Below are positions 1 to 9,570 of a DNA stretch of 64,000 nucleotides, in pieces. Source of the stretch: an uncultured Acetobacterium sp. (lineage in GTDB: Bacteria > Bacillota > Clostridia > Eubacteriales > Eubacteriaceae); contig NZ_OY760905.1 of NCBI RefSeq assembly GCF_963664135.1, forward strand, positions 2,382,736-2,446,735, given 5' to 3'. The notes beneath the pieces were generated by a model. It ran no database searches, had not been told where the DNA came from, and saw only the letters and a program-made list of their open reading frames with translations. Made by a program: the position numbers and the translations under genes. Position 1 is the stretch's first letter. Every line of letters begins with the position of its first letter.

Positions 1-1
1 A

Positions 2-505
2 ATGGATGCCACCCAATTAACGACAGCTAAAGACGCCATGACAGCTAATATTCAAATGATGAAGTTGGCTTTACCCAGTGCTTTTTTACTGTTACCGATG
101 ATGTTTGGCATGGTCAATGTCCTGATTTCAGATTTTATTTTAAAACGAATTGGGTATGAGGTAAAAAGCTTTAAACCCTTAGGACAATGGGAAATGCCAG
201 CGTCCTTAAAGTATTTTTTAATGATTCTTTTATTCGGCGATTTTATTGTCAGCATCTTTCAAGTGACCGCTATCCCACAAATTTACATCATAACCGTCAT
301 GAATTTTGTCAATATCATTTTCTATATTATGGGACTTTCGCTGATTTTTAACTATATGGAATACAAGGAAGTTAAAAATAAAGGCTTAAAGGTGTTAGTT
401 GTTTTTCTGAGTTTGATCATCATTTCAATCATAACTCTTGTCGGTGTAGCTGATACGTACATCGGAATTCGTCGAATTTTTCGAAGGGAGTCCCAGATAA
501 AATGA
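2..505 (+). CDS. DUF2232 (YybS-like) membrane protein, 5' part outside window
   Basis: This is the C-terminal 167 residues of a hydrophobic protein with several membrane segments (around residues 22-42, 70-90, 95-115 and 130-150). The reading frame is open to the window edge, so the ATG at position 2 is probably internal. Position directly before gdpP, with an ATGA overlap between its stop and the gdpP start, matches the yybS-yybT-rplI-dnaB order known from Bacillus, where YybS is a DUF2232 protein of unknown function. The family name rests mainly on this neighbourhood and on hydrophobicity. It is translationally coupled to gdpP. Confidence 0.65.
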   Translation: MDATQLTTAKDAMTANIQMMKLALPSAFLLLPMMFGMVNVLISDFILKRIGYEVKSFKPLGQWEMPASLKYFLMILLFGDFIVSIFQVTAIPQIYIITVMNFVNIIFYIMGLSLIFNYMEYKEVKNKGLKVLVVFLSLIIISIITLVGVADTYIGIRRIFRRESQIK

Positions 506-2475
506 AAGAATCCAAGAAAGAAATTGTTCGGATCGCCATCGCAGCCCAGCTGGTGGTATCTGTGGTTCTGGGCTTTTATAATATCTTCCTGGGGATTGCC
601 GGAGTTTTGGTCTTTATCATACTGGTTGTTTTTTATACCAAAAATACCACCATCGATGAGATCAAAATCGATAAAGCCATCGATGAAATATACAGCGATC
701 TGGATAAGATTAATCAGGAGCGGATGTATGAAATGCCCATTGCCATGGCCATTGTTGACAATGAAGGGATTATTTACTGGTATAATCAGGCCTTTGGAAA
801 AGCGTTTAAAAAAGACAAAGAAGGTTTGTTTAAGAAGAATATCACTGAAGAACTGGACTTTAACCTGAACGAGGCCGTTAAGGCTGATGAATTTACCTTT
901 CATCATGAGGAACAGGACTATGGCGTGGTCACCAATGCCTTTTCTGACAGCGTCCACAGTTTTGAACTCCTGCATTTCTTTGATATTACCGAACAAAGCA
1001 AGCAACGACAGCTCTACCGCAAAAACTCGCCGCTGTTTTGTTACATTGTTATTGACAACTATGACGATATCATCGAACAGATTCCCAGTCACAAACGCTC
1101 AGCTATTTTGGGTAAGGTGGACCTTAAACTTAATGAATGGGCTAAACAGATTGGCAGTGTTATTATCGAGTACGAAAGTGATCGTTACTTAATGATTTTT
1201 GAGCGGGGAAAAATCTGTGCCTTGCAAAAAGAAAACTTCAAAATTCTGGATGAAGTCCGGGAAATTGAAAATGACGAAAAGGTTCCCATCACGCTGAGTA
1301 TCGGGATTGGGATCTCAGAGAGTATTTTGGGGATTATTGAATCCCAGGAATTATCCCATTCCGCCCTGGACATTGCGCTGGCTCGGGGAGGGGACCAGGC
1401 AGTGGTGCGTCAGGATGAAAAAATGTCATTCTACGGCGGTAAAACTGAAGCCACTGAAAAAAGAACCAAGGTCAAGGCGCGGGTTAAAGCCTATGGTCTG
1501 AAAGAACTGATTAAAGAGTCCGATCACGTCCTGCTGATGGGACATCAAAACCCGGATATGGATTGTCTGGGCTCAGCCGTGGGTTTATTGGGAGCGATAA
1601 AATCACTGGGTAAAGAGGGGAAAATAGTCATTCGCGAGATCAACTATTCGATTAAATCGCTGTTTGAATATCTACTGGAGAATGAAGCCTATCAGGATGC
1701 CTTTATTACGCCTAAAGAAGCTGAAAATTATGCGACTAAAAATACCCTGCTGATTATTCTGGATACCCAAACCGTTAATTATCTGGAAATGCCAGACCTG
1801 GTCGATCAAATCCCCAAAATTGTGGTCATTGATCATCATCGACGTTCCGGTAAGGCCATTAAGGATACCCTGTTAACCTATACGGAAGCTTATGCCTCGT
1901 CCACCTGTGAACTGGTAACCGAGCTGCTGCAGTATTTTGATGAGAAAAATCAGCTCAATGTTATCGAGGCCAATGCCCTAATGGCGGGGATGTGCATGGA
2001 TACCAAGATGTTTACCCTTAAAACCGGAGTGCGAACCTTTGAAGCGGCCTCCTATTTAAGACGAAAAGGTGCCGATACACTGATCAGTAAAATTTTGCTG
2101 CAGGATGATCTAAACACCTATACGGCCAAATCCGATGCAGTGAAGAATGCCAAAATTTATTATGACAACATTGCCATTTCAACTTTTGAGAATAATACTG
2201 ATTATGGTAAGGTGATTGCGGCCCAGGCGGCCGATGAACTCCTGAATATTAAAGGCATTGTGGCGTCATTTATCATTCTGAAAAATGACGAGGGGCTGGC
2301 GATTAGTGCCCGCTCCATGGGTGAAGTCAATGTTCAAGTGATCTTGGAAAAATTAGGCGGAGGTGGTCATTTGGCCATTGCTGGAGCTCAATTCCCGGGC
2401 GAAAAAAATCTCGAAACCGGGAAAGAATTATTACTCACCGCCATCAATAAATATAAAAAGGAGAATGAGTCATGA
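502..2475 (+). CDS. gdpP: Cyclic-di-AMP phosphodiesterase, DHH family
   Basis: Membrane phosphodiesterase that hydrolyses c-di-AMP to pApA, tuning potassium, osmotic and wall homeostasis. The 657 residues show two N-terminal membrane helices (about 10-47), a PAS-like segment (about 65-160), a degenerate GGDEF domain (about 170-310) and a DHH-DHHA1 catalytic half (about 335-655). Visible catalytic motifs are GHQNPDMD near residue 347, DHHRR at 444 and GGGGHLAIAG at 619. Length and domain order are those of Bacillus YybT/GdpP. It overlaps the upstream gene by ATGA and the rplI start by four bases, so the three genes are probably one transcript. Confidence 0.95.
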   Translation: MKESKKEIVRIAIAAQLVVSVVLGFYNIFLGIAGVLVFIILVVFYTKNTTIDEIKIDKAIDEIYSDLDKINQERMYEMPIAMAIVDNEGIIYWYNQAFGKAFKKDKEGLFKKNITEELDFNLNEAVKADEFTFHHEEQDYGVVTNAFSDSVHSFELLHFFDITEQSKQRQLYRKNSPLFCYIVIDNYDDIIEQIPSHKRSAILGKVDLKLNEWAKQIGSVIIEYESDRYLMIFERGKICALQKENFKILDEVREIENDEKVPITLSIGIGISESILGIIESQELSHSALDIALARGGDQAVVRQDEKMSFYGGKTEATEKRTKVKARVKAYGLKELIKESDHVLLMGHQNPDMDCLGSAVGLLGAIKSLGKEGKIVIREINYSIKSLFEYLLENEAYQDAFITPKEAENYATKNTLLIILDTQTVNYLEMPDLVDQIPKIVVIDHHRRSGKAIKDTLLTYTEAYASSTCELVTELLQYFDEKNQLNVIEANALMAGMCMDTKMFTLKTGVRTFEAASYLRRKGADTLISKILLQDDLNTYTAKSDAVKNAKIYYDNIAISTFENNTDYGKVIAAQAADELLNIKGIVASFIILKNDEGLAISARSMGEVNVQVILEKLGGGGHLAIAGAQFPGEKNLETGKELLLTAINKYKKENES

Positions 2476-2921
2476 AAGTAGTTTTATTAGAGAATGTAAA
2501 AAGTGTTGGAAATAAAGGTGAAATTGTCGAAGTGAAGGACGGTTATGGCCGTAACTTCTTGATCAAAACCGGTAAGGGCGTCATTGGCAATAAAGAAAAC
2601 ATTGCTATGGCCGAACAAACCAAGGCTGACGAAGCCAAGAAAACCGAAGCAGAACGACAGGCAGCGGTGGAACTGGCAAAAACAATCGATGAAACCGAAA
2701 TTATCATTACCGAACGTGCCGGAGAAGATGGCAAGCTGTTCGGTTCGGTTACCAGTAAAGATATTACCGAAGCATTGGAAAAACAAAAAGGCATCAAAGT
2801 TGATAAACGCAAGGTTGAACTGGAAATGCCAATTCGCAATATCGGTCGCGCTGAAGTTAAAATCAAAACCTATCAGGGCGTGATCGGGAAGCTGACCGTT
2901 ATCATCAAAGGCGAAGCTTAG
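2472..2921 (+). CDS. rplI: 50S ribosomal protein bL9
   Basis: Ribosomal large-subunit protein of 149 residues, the usual bL9 length. The N-terminal domain contains the typical MKVVLLENVKSVGNKGEIVEVKDGYGRNFL pattern (split here as MKVVLLENVK, then GxxGxxVxVKxGYxRNFL), followed by a long charged connecting helix (about 42-75) and the C-terminal RNA-binding domain. The ATG overlaps the gdpP stop (ATGA), and the stop codon itself overlaps the Shine-Dalgarno sequence of dnaB. Confidence 0.97.
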   Translation: MKVVLLENVKSVGNKGEIVEVKDGYGRNFLIKTGKGVIGNKENIAMAEQTKADEAKKTEAERQAAVELAKTIDETEIIITERAGEDGKLFGSVTSKDITEALEKQKGIKVDKRKVELEMPIRNIGRAEVKIKTYQGVIGKLTVIIKGEA

Positions 2922-2932
2922 GAGCATCAGCG

Positions 2933-4291
2933 GTGATGAATCCCAAAGTTCCCCCACATAATATTGAAGCGGAGCAATCTGTTTTAGGCGCGATCCTGAT
3001 GGATGAGTCAAACATTGCCCGGGCGGAAGAACTGTTATCACCCAATGATTTTTATCGGGGGGCTCATAAAGAAATTTATGAAGCGATGTTGGATCTTCAT
3101 AATGAAAGAAAACCCATCGATACTGTAACGCTGATCAACGCCCTGAGAAATCGGGGCGTACTGGAAAAAATTGGGGGTATTGGCTATCTCAGTGAACTGA
3201 TTGAAATGGTGCCAATCAACCGGAATTATCTGGAATACTGTCAAATTGTTCATGAGAAGGCGGTTATCCGCAATCTTATCCATACCGCCACCCAAATTCT
3301 GGAAGACAGCTATGGCCAGTATGATAACATTGGTGATGTGATTGATCGGGCGGAACAGGAAATTTTCAAGGTGTCTCAGGGACGCCGCACCGGAGATTTT
3401 CAAAGTATTCAGGAAACTCTGGCGACCACGCTGGCCCAAATTGAAGCCATTGAAAGCAAAAAAGGCAAGCTAACAGGGATCGAAACCGGTTTTACTGAGC
3501 TGAACCATATCACCTCGGGTTTACAGCCCTCAGACCTGATTATCGTGGCGGCCCGACCATCCATGGGTAAAACCGCCTTTGCTTTAAATATCGCCCAAAA
3601 TGCGGCGATTAAGGACAATCGTTCGGTGGCCATCTTTAGTCTGGAAATGTCCAAGGAACAGCTGGTTCAGCGTATGCTCTGCGCCGCCTCGCTGGTGGAC
3701 AGCAACAACGTCCGAACCGGTAACCTCAGCAAAGAAGACTGGGAGCGGATGGTGGTAGGTTACAACACCCTTTACGGCGCCAGTATTTTTATTGATGACA
3801 CACCGGGGATTACCGTGTCGGAAGTGCGCTCTAAATGTCGGCGGTTAAAAACTGAAAAGTCGCTGGATCTGATTGTCATTGACTATTTGCAGCTGATGAG
3901 TGGCGGTAATCGCAGTGAAAACCGGCAGAATGAAATTTCGGAAATGTCCCGGGGGTTAAAAGCCCTGGCCAGAGAAATGGAAGCGCCAGTGATTGCTTTA
4001 TCGCAGCTCAGCCGTGCCCCGGATGCCCGAACCGATCATCATCCGGTGATGTCGGATCTGCGTGAATCGGGTTCCATCGAGCAGGATGCCGATGTCATTA
4101 TGCTGTTGTACCGGGAATTTTACTATGATAAAAATCCTGAATTAAAAAATCTCTCAGAGGTAATCATTGCCAAGCAACGTAACGGTCCAACCGGAACAGT
4201 GCGATTGGCATGGATTCCCGAATATACAAAATTCAACGATCTGGCGGTGGGGTATAATGAAGATGACTACGGCCCGGATGCGTTTGCATAA
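2933..4291 (+). CDS. dnaB: Replicative DNA helicase DnaB
   Basis: Hexameric replicative helicase, 452 residues. The N-terminal DnaB domain starts with PPHNIEAEQSVLGAILMD; the RecA-like domain has Walker A ARPSMGKTA (G212-K213-T214), Walker B LIVIDYLQLM and the C-terminal motif SDLRESGSIEQDADVI. The start is either GTG 2933 or ATG 2936; the AGGAG at 2920-2924 is eight bases from GTG, the better spacing. It follows rplI by 11 bases in the conserved gdpP-rplI-dnaB cluster. Confidence 0.96.
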   Translation: MMNPKVPPHNIEAEQSVLGAILMDESNIARAEELLSPNDFYRGAHKEIYEAMLDLHNERKPIDTVTLINALRNRGVLEKIGGIGYLSELIEMVPINRNYLEYCQIVHEKAVIRNLIHTATQILEDSYGQYDNIGDVIDRAEQEIFKVSQGRRTGDFQSIQETLATTLAQIEAIESKKGKLTGIETGFTELNHITSGLQPSDLIIVAARPSMGKTAFALNIAQNAAIKDNRSVAIFSLEMSKEQLVQRMLCAASLVDSNNVRTGNLSKEDWERMVVGYNTLYGASIFIDDTPGITVSEVRSKCRRLKTEKSLDLIVIDYLQLMSGGNRSENRQNEISEMSRGLKALAREMEAPVIALSQLSRAPDARTDHHPVMSDLRESGSIEQDADVIMLLYREFYYDKNPELKNLSEVIIAKQRNGPTGTVRLAWIPEYTKFNDLAVGYNEDDYGPDAFA

Positions 4292-4305
4292 AAAGGAAGA
4301 ACGAA

Positions 4306-5694
4306 ATGAAATATGATGTCATTATCATAGGTGCCGGACCCGGCGGTATTTTTGCCGCCATGGAATTGGCAAAAAAGAATAGCGAGTTAAAGATCTTAAT
4401 GCTGGAAAAAGGGAACTCCATTGAAAAACGGATCTGTCCCAAACGAACCACCAATAAATGTGTCGGCTGCAAGCCCTGCAATATCACCACCGGCTTTGCC
4501 GGGGCCGGGGCCTATTCAGATGGCAAGCTGTCCCTCTCACCCGATGTCGGCGGCGAATTGCCCGAATACATCGGCTATAAAACCACGGTTGATTTGATCA
4601 AATATGTGGATGATCTCTATATTGAATTTGGCGCCGACAAACGGGTTCATGGACTGGATAATCCGGAAAAAATCCGGGATATCCGCACCAAAGCGATTCA
4701 AAGCAATTTAAAACTGATTGAATGTCCGGTGCGTCATATGGGCACTGAAGTGGGCTACACCATTTATCAGCGGATTCAGAACTATTTAATCAATGATTTA
4801 GGCATTGAGATTAAATTCCGCACCCCGGTGCAAAGCCTGGTAGTGGAAGACAATACCGTGGTCGGCGTCCGGACAAAAGACGAAATCTTACGAGCCGACA
4901 AGGTGCTGGTGGCAGTTGGTCGAGATGGCTCGGAGTGGTTTACCAGCATGTGCGAAGAGTACAATGTTGAAACCAAGGTTGGCAAAATCGATATCGGCAT
5001 CCGGCTGGAAACCCGTAACGAGGTGATGCAGGAAATCAACGATGCCCTTTATGAGGGGAAACTGGTTTATTACACCCCAACCTTTGATGACAGCGTCCGA
5101 ACCTTCTGTTCCAACCCCGGTGGCGTTGTTTCCACCGAATATTACGATAATCAACTGGCGGTAGTTAATGGCCACAGTTATAAATCCGATGCCTTAAAAA
5201 CCAATAATACCAATTTTGCCTTACTGGTTTCCAAAAGTTTTACCGAACCCTTCCGGGAAGCGGTGGCGTATGGCAAGCACATCGCCAGTTTAGGAAACAT
5301 GCTGACTGGCAATAAGATCATGGTTCAGCGGTACGGCGATTTTTTAAGAGGCCGACGTACTACCGAAGAACGACTTAACCGCAATAATATCCGACCAACG
5401 CTAATCGATGCCGTCCCCGGCGATCTCTGTTTAGTGCTACCCTACCGGATTATGAAAGATATCGATGAAATGATTCAGGCCTTAGATCATATCTCACCGG
5501 GTCTGGCCAGTGACGAAACCCTGCTTTATGGGGTCGAGGTCAAGTTTTATTCCAACAAGGTAACGGTCGATAAAAACTTCCAGTCCAGCATTGAAAATCT
5601 TTATGTGCTGGGTGACGGCGCCGGGGTAACTAGGGGACTGATGCAAGCTTCTGCCAACGGCGTGTTTGTAGCCAGAAACCTGTACAACGATTAG
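4306..5694 (+). CDS. NAD(P)/FAD-dependent oxidoreductase (COG2509-type)
   Basis: A 462-residue flavoprotein of the 'uncharacterised FAD-dependent dehydrogenase' family. The N-terminal Rossmann motif GAGPGG lies at residues 9-14 followed by the acidic end of strand two (LMLEKG). A cysteine cluster CPKR...CVGCKPC near residues 44-60 is typical of the family and could hold a redox or metal centre. The C-terminal FAD-binding segment is VLGDGAGVTRGLMQASANG. No substrate is known for this family. SD AAGGAAG precedes the ATG. The next gene, rsmI, starts directly after its stop codon, so they are likely co-translated. Confidence 0.85.
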   Translation: MKYDVIIIGAGPGGIFAAMELAKKNSELKILMLEKGNSIEKRICPKRTTNKCVGCKPCNITTGFAGAGAYSDGKLSLSPDVGGELPEYIGYKTTVDLIKYVDDLYIEFGADKRVHGLDNPEKIRDIRTKAIQSNLKLIECPVRHMGTEVGYTIYQRIQNYLINDLGIEIKFRTPVQSLVVEDNTVVGVRTKDEILRADKVLVAVGRDGSEWFTSMCEEYNVETKVGKIDIGIRLETRNEVMQEINDALYEGKLVYYTPTFDDSVRTFCSNPGGVVSTEYYDNQLAVVNGHSYKSDALKTNNTNFALLVSKSFTEPFREAVAYGKHIASLGNMLTGNKIMVQRYGDFLRGRRTTEERLNRNNIRPTLIDAVPGDLCLVLPYRIMKDIDEMIQALDHISPGLASDETLLYGVEVKFYSNKVTVDKNFQSSIENLYVLGDGAGVTRGLMQASANGVFVARNLYND

Positions 5695-6537
5695 ATGTCC
5701 GGAAAACTATATATCGTCGGCACCCCCATCGGCAATCTGGATGATATGAGCATCCGGGGATTAAGGGTTTTGCAGGCGGTCGATCTGATCGCTGCGGAGG
5801 ACACCCGCCATTCCATTAAGCTGCTCAACCATTTTGAGATTTCCAAAAAGATGGTCGCCTATCATCAGCATAATGAACAGCAGTCCAGCGAGGGCCTGAT
5901 TGAACTGCTGAAGCAGGGCCAGAATATCGCCCTGATCTCCGATGCCGGGATGCCGCTGATCTCCGATCCGGGATCAGTGCTGGTTAAAAATTGCGTGGCC
6001 AATGACATTAGCCTGGAAGTGGTGCCTGGCCCCAATGCCGGGCTTTGTGGTCTGGTGTTATCGGGACTGGATACCCGCTCGTTTTTGTTTCTGGGCTTCT
6101 TAGGTAAAGAAAACAAAGCGATTAAAGAAGGACTGAAACGGATTGAAGCGTCGGAGTTCACCATTGTCCTCTACGAATCACCCCACCGCTTACCAAAAAC
6201 GCTGGAAATTCTTGATCAGCACGGCTTGGGTCATCGGCAGATGAGCATTTCTAGAGAAATAACCAAGCGCTACGAAGAAACCCGTTATGGCACCATCGGC
6301 GAACATCTTCACTATTATCAGGAGCATAACCCCCGGGGTGAATATGTGCTTTGTATTGAAGGTCGAACCCCGGATGAAGGTAACACTGCCGCCGGTCTGG
6401 AGCTGGAAACCCTCAGTCTGGAAGAACATCTGGCTCATTATCTGAATACCGGACTGCCGGAAAAAGAGGCCATGAAGGCCGTTGCCAAAGACCGGAACAT
6501 TTCCCGCCGGGACGTCTATAACACAGTAAAACGATAA
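5695..6537 (+). CDS. rsmI: 16S rRNA (cytidine(1402)-2'-O)-methyltransferase
   Basis: Tetrapyrrole-methylase-fold enzyme that 2'-O-methylates C1402 in the decoding centre of 16S rRNA. At 280 residues it has the usual length. Motifs seen: YIVGTPIGNLDD at the N-terminus, AAEDTRHS, SDAGMPLISDPG and VVPGPNA, and the C-terminal HTH-like tail PEKEAMKAVAKDRNISRRDVY. The ATG follows the TAG of the preceding flavoprotein gene with no gap, suggesting translational coupling. Confidence 0.95.
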   Translation: MSGKLYIVGTPIGNLDDMSIRGLRVLQAVDLIAAEDTRHSIKLLNHFEISKKMVAYHQHNEQQSSEGLIELLKQGQNIALISDAGMPLISDPGSVLVKNCVANDISLEVVPGPNAGLCGLVLSGLDTRSFLFLGFLGKENKAIKEGLKRIEASEFTIVLYESPHRLPKTLEILDQHGLGHRQMSISREITKRYEETRYGTIGEHLHYYQEHNPRGEYVLCIEGRTPDEGNTAAGLELETLSLEEHLAHYLNTGLPEKEAMKAVAKDRNISRRDVYNTVKR

Positions 6538-6542
6538 ATCCC

Positions 6543-6570
6543 TTGAAATTATCTGGAATTAAAGTATAAT
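6543..6570 (+). promoter_or_regulatory. Sigma-A type promoter of the metG T-box leader
   Basis: TTGAAA at 6543-6548 and TATAAT at 6565-6570 are separated by 16 bases and sit just upstream of the T-box RNA. They lie five bases after the rsmI stop codon, so metG has its own transcript. Confidence 0.8.
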
Positions 6571-6589
6571 AGGGATAGTTAAAAAATTT

Positions 6590-6855
6590 AGATAAAAATA
6601 TATGACAAATGACGATGAAGAGAAGAGTAAATGGGAAAGCTGTGAAGAGAGAGCCGGGTAAGGTGAAAGCCGGTGACAGAAAAAGCATTGAAGATGGCCT
6701 TGGAGTCTGTTCGGGTGAAGATTTTAGCCCGACCGCTTGATAGCGATAAAACTGAAAGTTTATAAAACTTATGAAGGCATTATTTGTGAGAATGATGCGA
6801 ACTAAGGTGGTAACGCGAAACCTTCGCCCTTAACGGGACGGAGGTTTTTTTTGCG
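6590..6855 (+). promoter_or_regulatory. T-box riboswitch, probably tRNA-Met responsive
   Basis: A leader with T-box features in the right order. AGTA at 6626-6629 matches the 5' side of the specifier loop, GGTGAAAGCC at 6662-6671 the distal stem I region, and GAAG followed by ATG at 6694-6696 is a candidate Met specifier. The T-box sequence AAGGTGGTAACGCG is at 6804-6817 (TGGT would pair with the tRNA NCCA end). It is followed by a terminator hairpin (6821-6829 with 6835-6844) and a run of T at 6845-6852. The specifier is assigned from loop position plus the downstream gene, so it is tentative. Uncharged tRNA should stabilise the antiterminator and allow metG expression. Confidence 0.88.
6821..6852 (+). 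terminator. T-box attenuator terminator
   Basis: CCTTCGCCC pairs with GGGACGGAGG (one bulge, one G-T pair) and is followed by eight T residues. Its 5' arm overlaps the region that must pair with the T-box sequence in the antiterminator, the normal mutually exclusive arrangement. Confidence 0.85.
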
Positions 6856-6970
6856 GATCAACTGCATGTATTAAAGAATGTCCAATAAAAACAATGTTTT
6901 AAAAAAGAAGATACAAAGAAAGATTGTTAATTGCGTAGATGTCAGTTTATATAAAGAATTTTGTAACGTG

Positions 6971-7001
6971 TAGGCGAACTGGCGATAGCCTGTACGCCCT
7001 A
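6971..7001 (+). other. Hairpin in the metG 5' leader
   Basis: Between the T-box terminator and metG lie about 235 untranslated bases. In them TAGGCG (6971) can pair with CGCCCTA (to 7001) with one bulge, and the inner GGC-GATA-GCC forms a tetraloop stem. No known riboswitch class was recognised; it may simply be RNA structure in the leader. Confidence 0.35.
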
Positions 7002-7088
7002 GTGTAAAAATTGTTTGAAATTATAAACAGACATTGAAGCGCGTGGTACTTGATTATTGGTCTCAATACTATATTTAAAGGAGAAATT

Positions 7089-9044
7089 ATGTCAGAAAAA
7101 ACGTTTTATATCACCACCCCCATTTACTATCCCAGCGGGAACCTGCATATTGGCCATACCTACACCACGGTAGCCGCCGATACAATTACCCGGTTTAAAA
7201 AACTGAAGGGCTATGATACCTATTTTTTAACCGGAACTGATGAACATGGCCAGAAGATTGAAAAAATAGCCGCTGAAGCTGGCGTCGCACCCCAGGATTA
7301 TGTCGATGGGATTGTTACCGGGATTAAAAACCTCTGGGATACCATGAACATCAACTATGATCAGTTTATCAGAACCACCGATCCTGAGCATGAAAAAACC
7401 ATCCAGCGGATTTTTAAAAAGCTCTACGATCAGGGTGACATTTACAAATCCAACTATGAGGGTTGGTATTGTACCCCTTGTGAATCTTTCTGGACCGAAA
7501 GTCAATTAGTCGATGGGAATTGCCCGGATTGTGGACGACCTGTGGAAAAAGCCTCGGAAGAGGCCTACTTCTTTAAAATGTCAAAATATGCCGATGATCT
7601 GCTCAAACACATCGAAGCCAACCCTGATTTTATTCAGCCCGAGTCCCGCAAAAATGAAATGATCAACAATTTCATCAAACCCGGACTCCAGGATTTATGT
7701 GTCTCCCGAACCTCCTTTACCTGGGGCGTACCAGTGGACTTTGACCCCGGACATGTGGTTTACGTGTGGATTGACGCCCTGCCTAACTACATTTCAGCCC
7801 TGGGTTATCTCAATGACAAGCCGGATCTGATGGACCGCTACTGGCCGGCCGATGTCCATCTGGTCGGAAAAGATATTATCCGTTTCCATACCATTTACTG
7901 GCCGATTATCCTGATGGCGTTAGAATTACCGCTGCCCAAACAGGTTTACGGCCACGGCTGGATCCTGCTAAAAGGCGGAAAAATGTCCAAATCTGTGGGT
8001 AACGTTGTGGATCCTGTGGTATTAGTGGATAAATACGGCGTCGATGCCCTGCGTTATCATGTGCTGCGGGAGATGAGCTATGGTTCCGATGGGGTGTATA
8101 ACGAAGACCTGCTGGTCAGCCACATCAATTCAGACCTGGCCAATGACCTGGGCAACCTGCTCAGCCGGACCCTGGCGATGACCGAAAAATATTTCGGCGG
8201 AATTATTCCCAAAGAACGGGAAAAAGAAGCAATCGACAACGAGATTATCGAACTGGCTGAAAAAACGCCCGGGATTGTCAGCGACTATATGGACAAGCTG
8301 GACTTCAGCCGGGCTTTGGAGGAAATCTGGAAGTTGGTTTCCCGCTCCAATAAATACATCGACGAAACTCAACCCTGGGTACTGGGAAAAACCCCGGAAA
8401 AACAGGCCCGACTGGCCCAGGTAATGTATAACCTGACCGAATGTCTGCGGATTGTCACCGTGCTGATTTCAGCCGCGATGCCAGAAACCGCCCGAAAAAT
8501 CGGCGAACAATTAAAATGTCCCGAAAACTGTTTAACCTGGGACAGCATCCAGCAGTTTGGCGGCTATCCCGAAGGACTCCAGATTGAACGCTGTGACGCC
8601 CTCTTCCCGCGAATTGAGCTGGAGAAAAAGGAAGAAAAACCGGTTAAAGAAGCGAAACCTAAAACTGAAAAAAATATAAAAGAAAATAAACCAGATAGTG
8701 AAAGTCAGGAAGAACTGCCGGAAGGATTGATCACCATTGATGACTTTGCCAAGGTGCAGCTGCGGGTGGCCGAAGTCGTTGCCTGTGAACCCCATCCTGA
8801 TGCGGATCGTCTGCTGGTATTACAACTGATGGTTGGTCAGGAAAAACGACAAGTGGTCTCGGGTATTGCCAAATATTATGCCCCGGAAGACCTGGTCGGC
8901 AAAACCGTAATTCTCGTCGCCAACCTGAAACCAGTTAACCTCCGGGGCCTGGAATCCAACGGGATGATTCTGGCCGCCACCAAAGGCAAAAAATTATCCC
9001 TGGTTACCGTCGACGGCATCCCCTCCGGCGGCAAGGTTTCTTAA
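7089..9044 (+). CDS. metG: Methionyl-tRNA synthetase
   Basis: Class I synthetase of 651 residues. HIGH motif HIGH at residues 20-23, zinc knuckle CTPC...CPDC (about 130-150), KMSKS at 298-302, anticodon-binding helical domain to about 520, a charged Lys/Glu-rich linker, then a C-terminal EMAP-II/Arc1p-like tRNA-binding domain (about 547-651). The ATG at 7089 is preferred to an upstream in-frame start at 7050 because AAAGGAG lies just before it and the family starts with the TFYITTPIYYPSG segment. Expression is controlled by the T-box leader. Confidence 0.96.
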   Translation: MSEKTFYITTPIYYPSGNLHIGHTYTTVAADTITRFKKLKGYDTYFLTGTDEHGQKIEKIAAEAGVAPQDYVDGIVTGIKNLWDTMNINYDQFIRTTDPEHEKTIQRIFKKLYDQGDIYKSNYEGWYCTPCESFWTESQLVDGNCPDCGRPVEKASEEAYFFKMSKYADDLLKHIEANPDFIQPESRKNEMINNFIKPGLQDLCVSRTSFTWGVPVDFDPGHVVYVWIDALPNYISALGYLNDKPDLMDRYWPADVHLVGKDIIRFHTIYWPIILMALELPLPKQVYGHGWILLKGGKMSKSVGNVVDPVVLVDKYGVDALRYHVLREMSYGSDGVYNEDLLVSHINSDLANDLGNLLSRTLAMTEKYFGGIIPKEREKEAIDNEIIELAEKTPGIVSDYMDKLDFSRALEEIWKLVSRSNKYIDETQPWVLGKTPEKQARLAQVMYNLTECLRIVTVLISAAMPETARKIGEQLKCPENCLTWDSIQQFGGYPEGLQIERCDALFPRIELEKKEEKPVKEAKPKTEKNIKENKPDSESQEELPEGLITIDDFAKVQLRVAEVVACEPHPDADRLLVLQLMVGQEKRQVVSGIAKYYAPEDLVGKTVILVANLKPVNLRGLESNGMILAATKGKKLSLVTVDGIPSGGKVS

Positions 9045-9072
9045 TTGATCACTAAAAATTAAAGGCAAATAA

Positions 9073-9111
9073 AAAAGTCTAAACGGGGGTGTGCGTCCCG
9101 TTTAGACTTTT
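9073..9111. terminator. Bidirectional terminator between metG and trxA
   Basis: A perfect 15-bp inverted repeat (9073-9087 with 9097-9111; arms AAAAGTCTAAACGGG and its complement) with A/T runs on both sides. It can end both metG (plus strand) and trxA (minus strand), which converge here. Confidence 0.88.
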
Positions 9112-9125
9112 AAAATATGCTGGTA

Positions 9126-9452
9126 TTAAAGGGTTTTCATGGCATCGATATATTCGTCTTTTTCACGAACACCGACAAAGCGGTTCACTGCTTCACCGTT
9201 TTTAAAGAAAACCACGGTGGGAATACTCATGACTCGGAATTGTTGGGCCAGGCTTTGGTTTTCATCCACATTGATTTTACAAACCTTCATATTGTCGCCC
9301 AATTCCTGAGATATTTCGTCTATTGTCGGGGCCAGTGCTTTACAAGGTCCGCACCATTCTGCCCAAAAATCCACCATGACCGCTCCGTTATAGGATAAAA
9401 TCTCGGTTTCAAAATTTTCCATATTGATATTAATAATTTTTTCACTGGACAT
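9126..9452 (-). CDS. trxA: Thioredoxin
   Basis: Small disulfide reductase of 108 residues with the WCGPCK active site, the cis-Pro loop SIPTVVFF and the standard thioredoxin fold. It is transcribed alone on the minus strand, convergent with metG. A GAGGTGA sequence precedes the start. A second thioredoxin gene in this window (15875) is clearly diverged, so the two are paralogues rather than a recent duplication. Confidence 0.95.
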   Translation of the reverse strand: MSSEKIININMENFETEILSYNGAVMVDFWAEWCGPCKALAPTIDEISQELGDNMKVCKINVDENQSLAQQFRVMSIPTVVFFKNGEAVNRFVGVREKDEYIDAMKTL

Positions 9453-9570
9453 GTTCTCTTCACCTCATAAATATATTTGCTCAAACATTATATAATAATT
9501 TCCGACAAGATTAAAGGATAAAAGTTAAATTTCTGATATTAAAGCGGAGCCGTTGTGTTAAAATATAGGC

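Noticed and set aside
7050-7088. Upstream start for metG
   Set aside because: The extra 13 residues match nothing in the family, and AAAGGAG lies just before ATG 7089.
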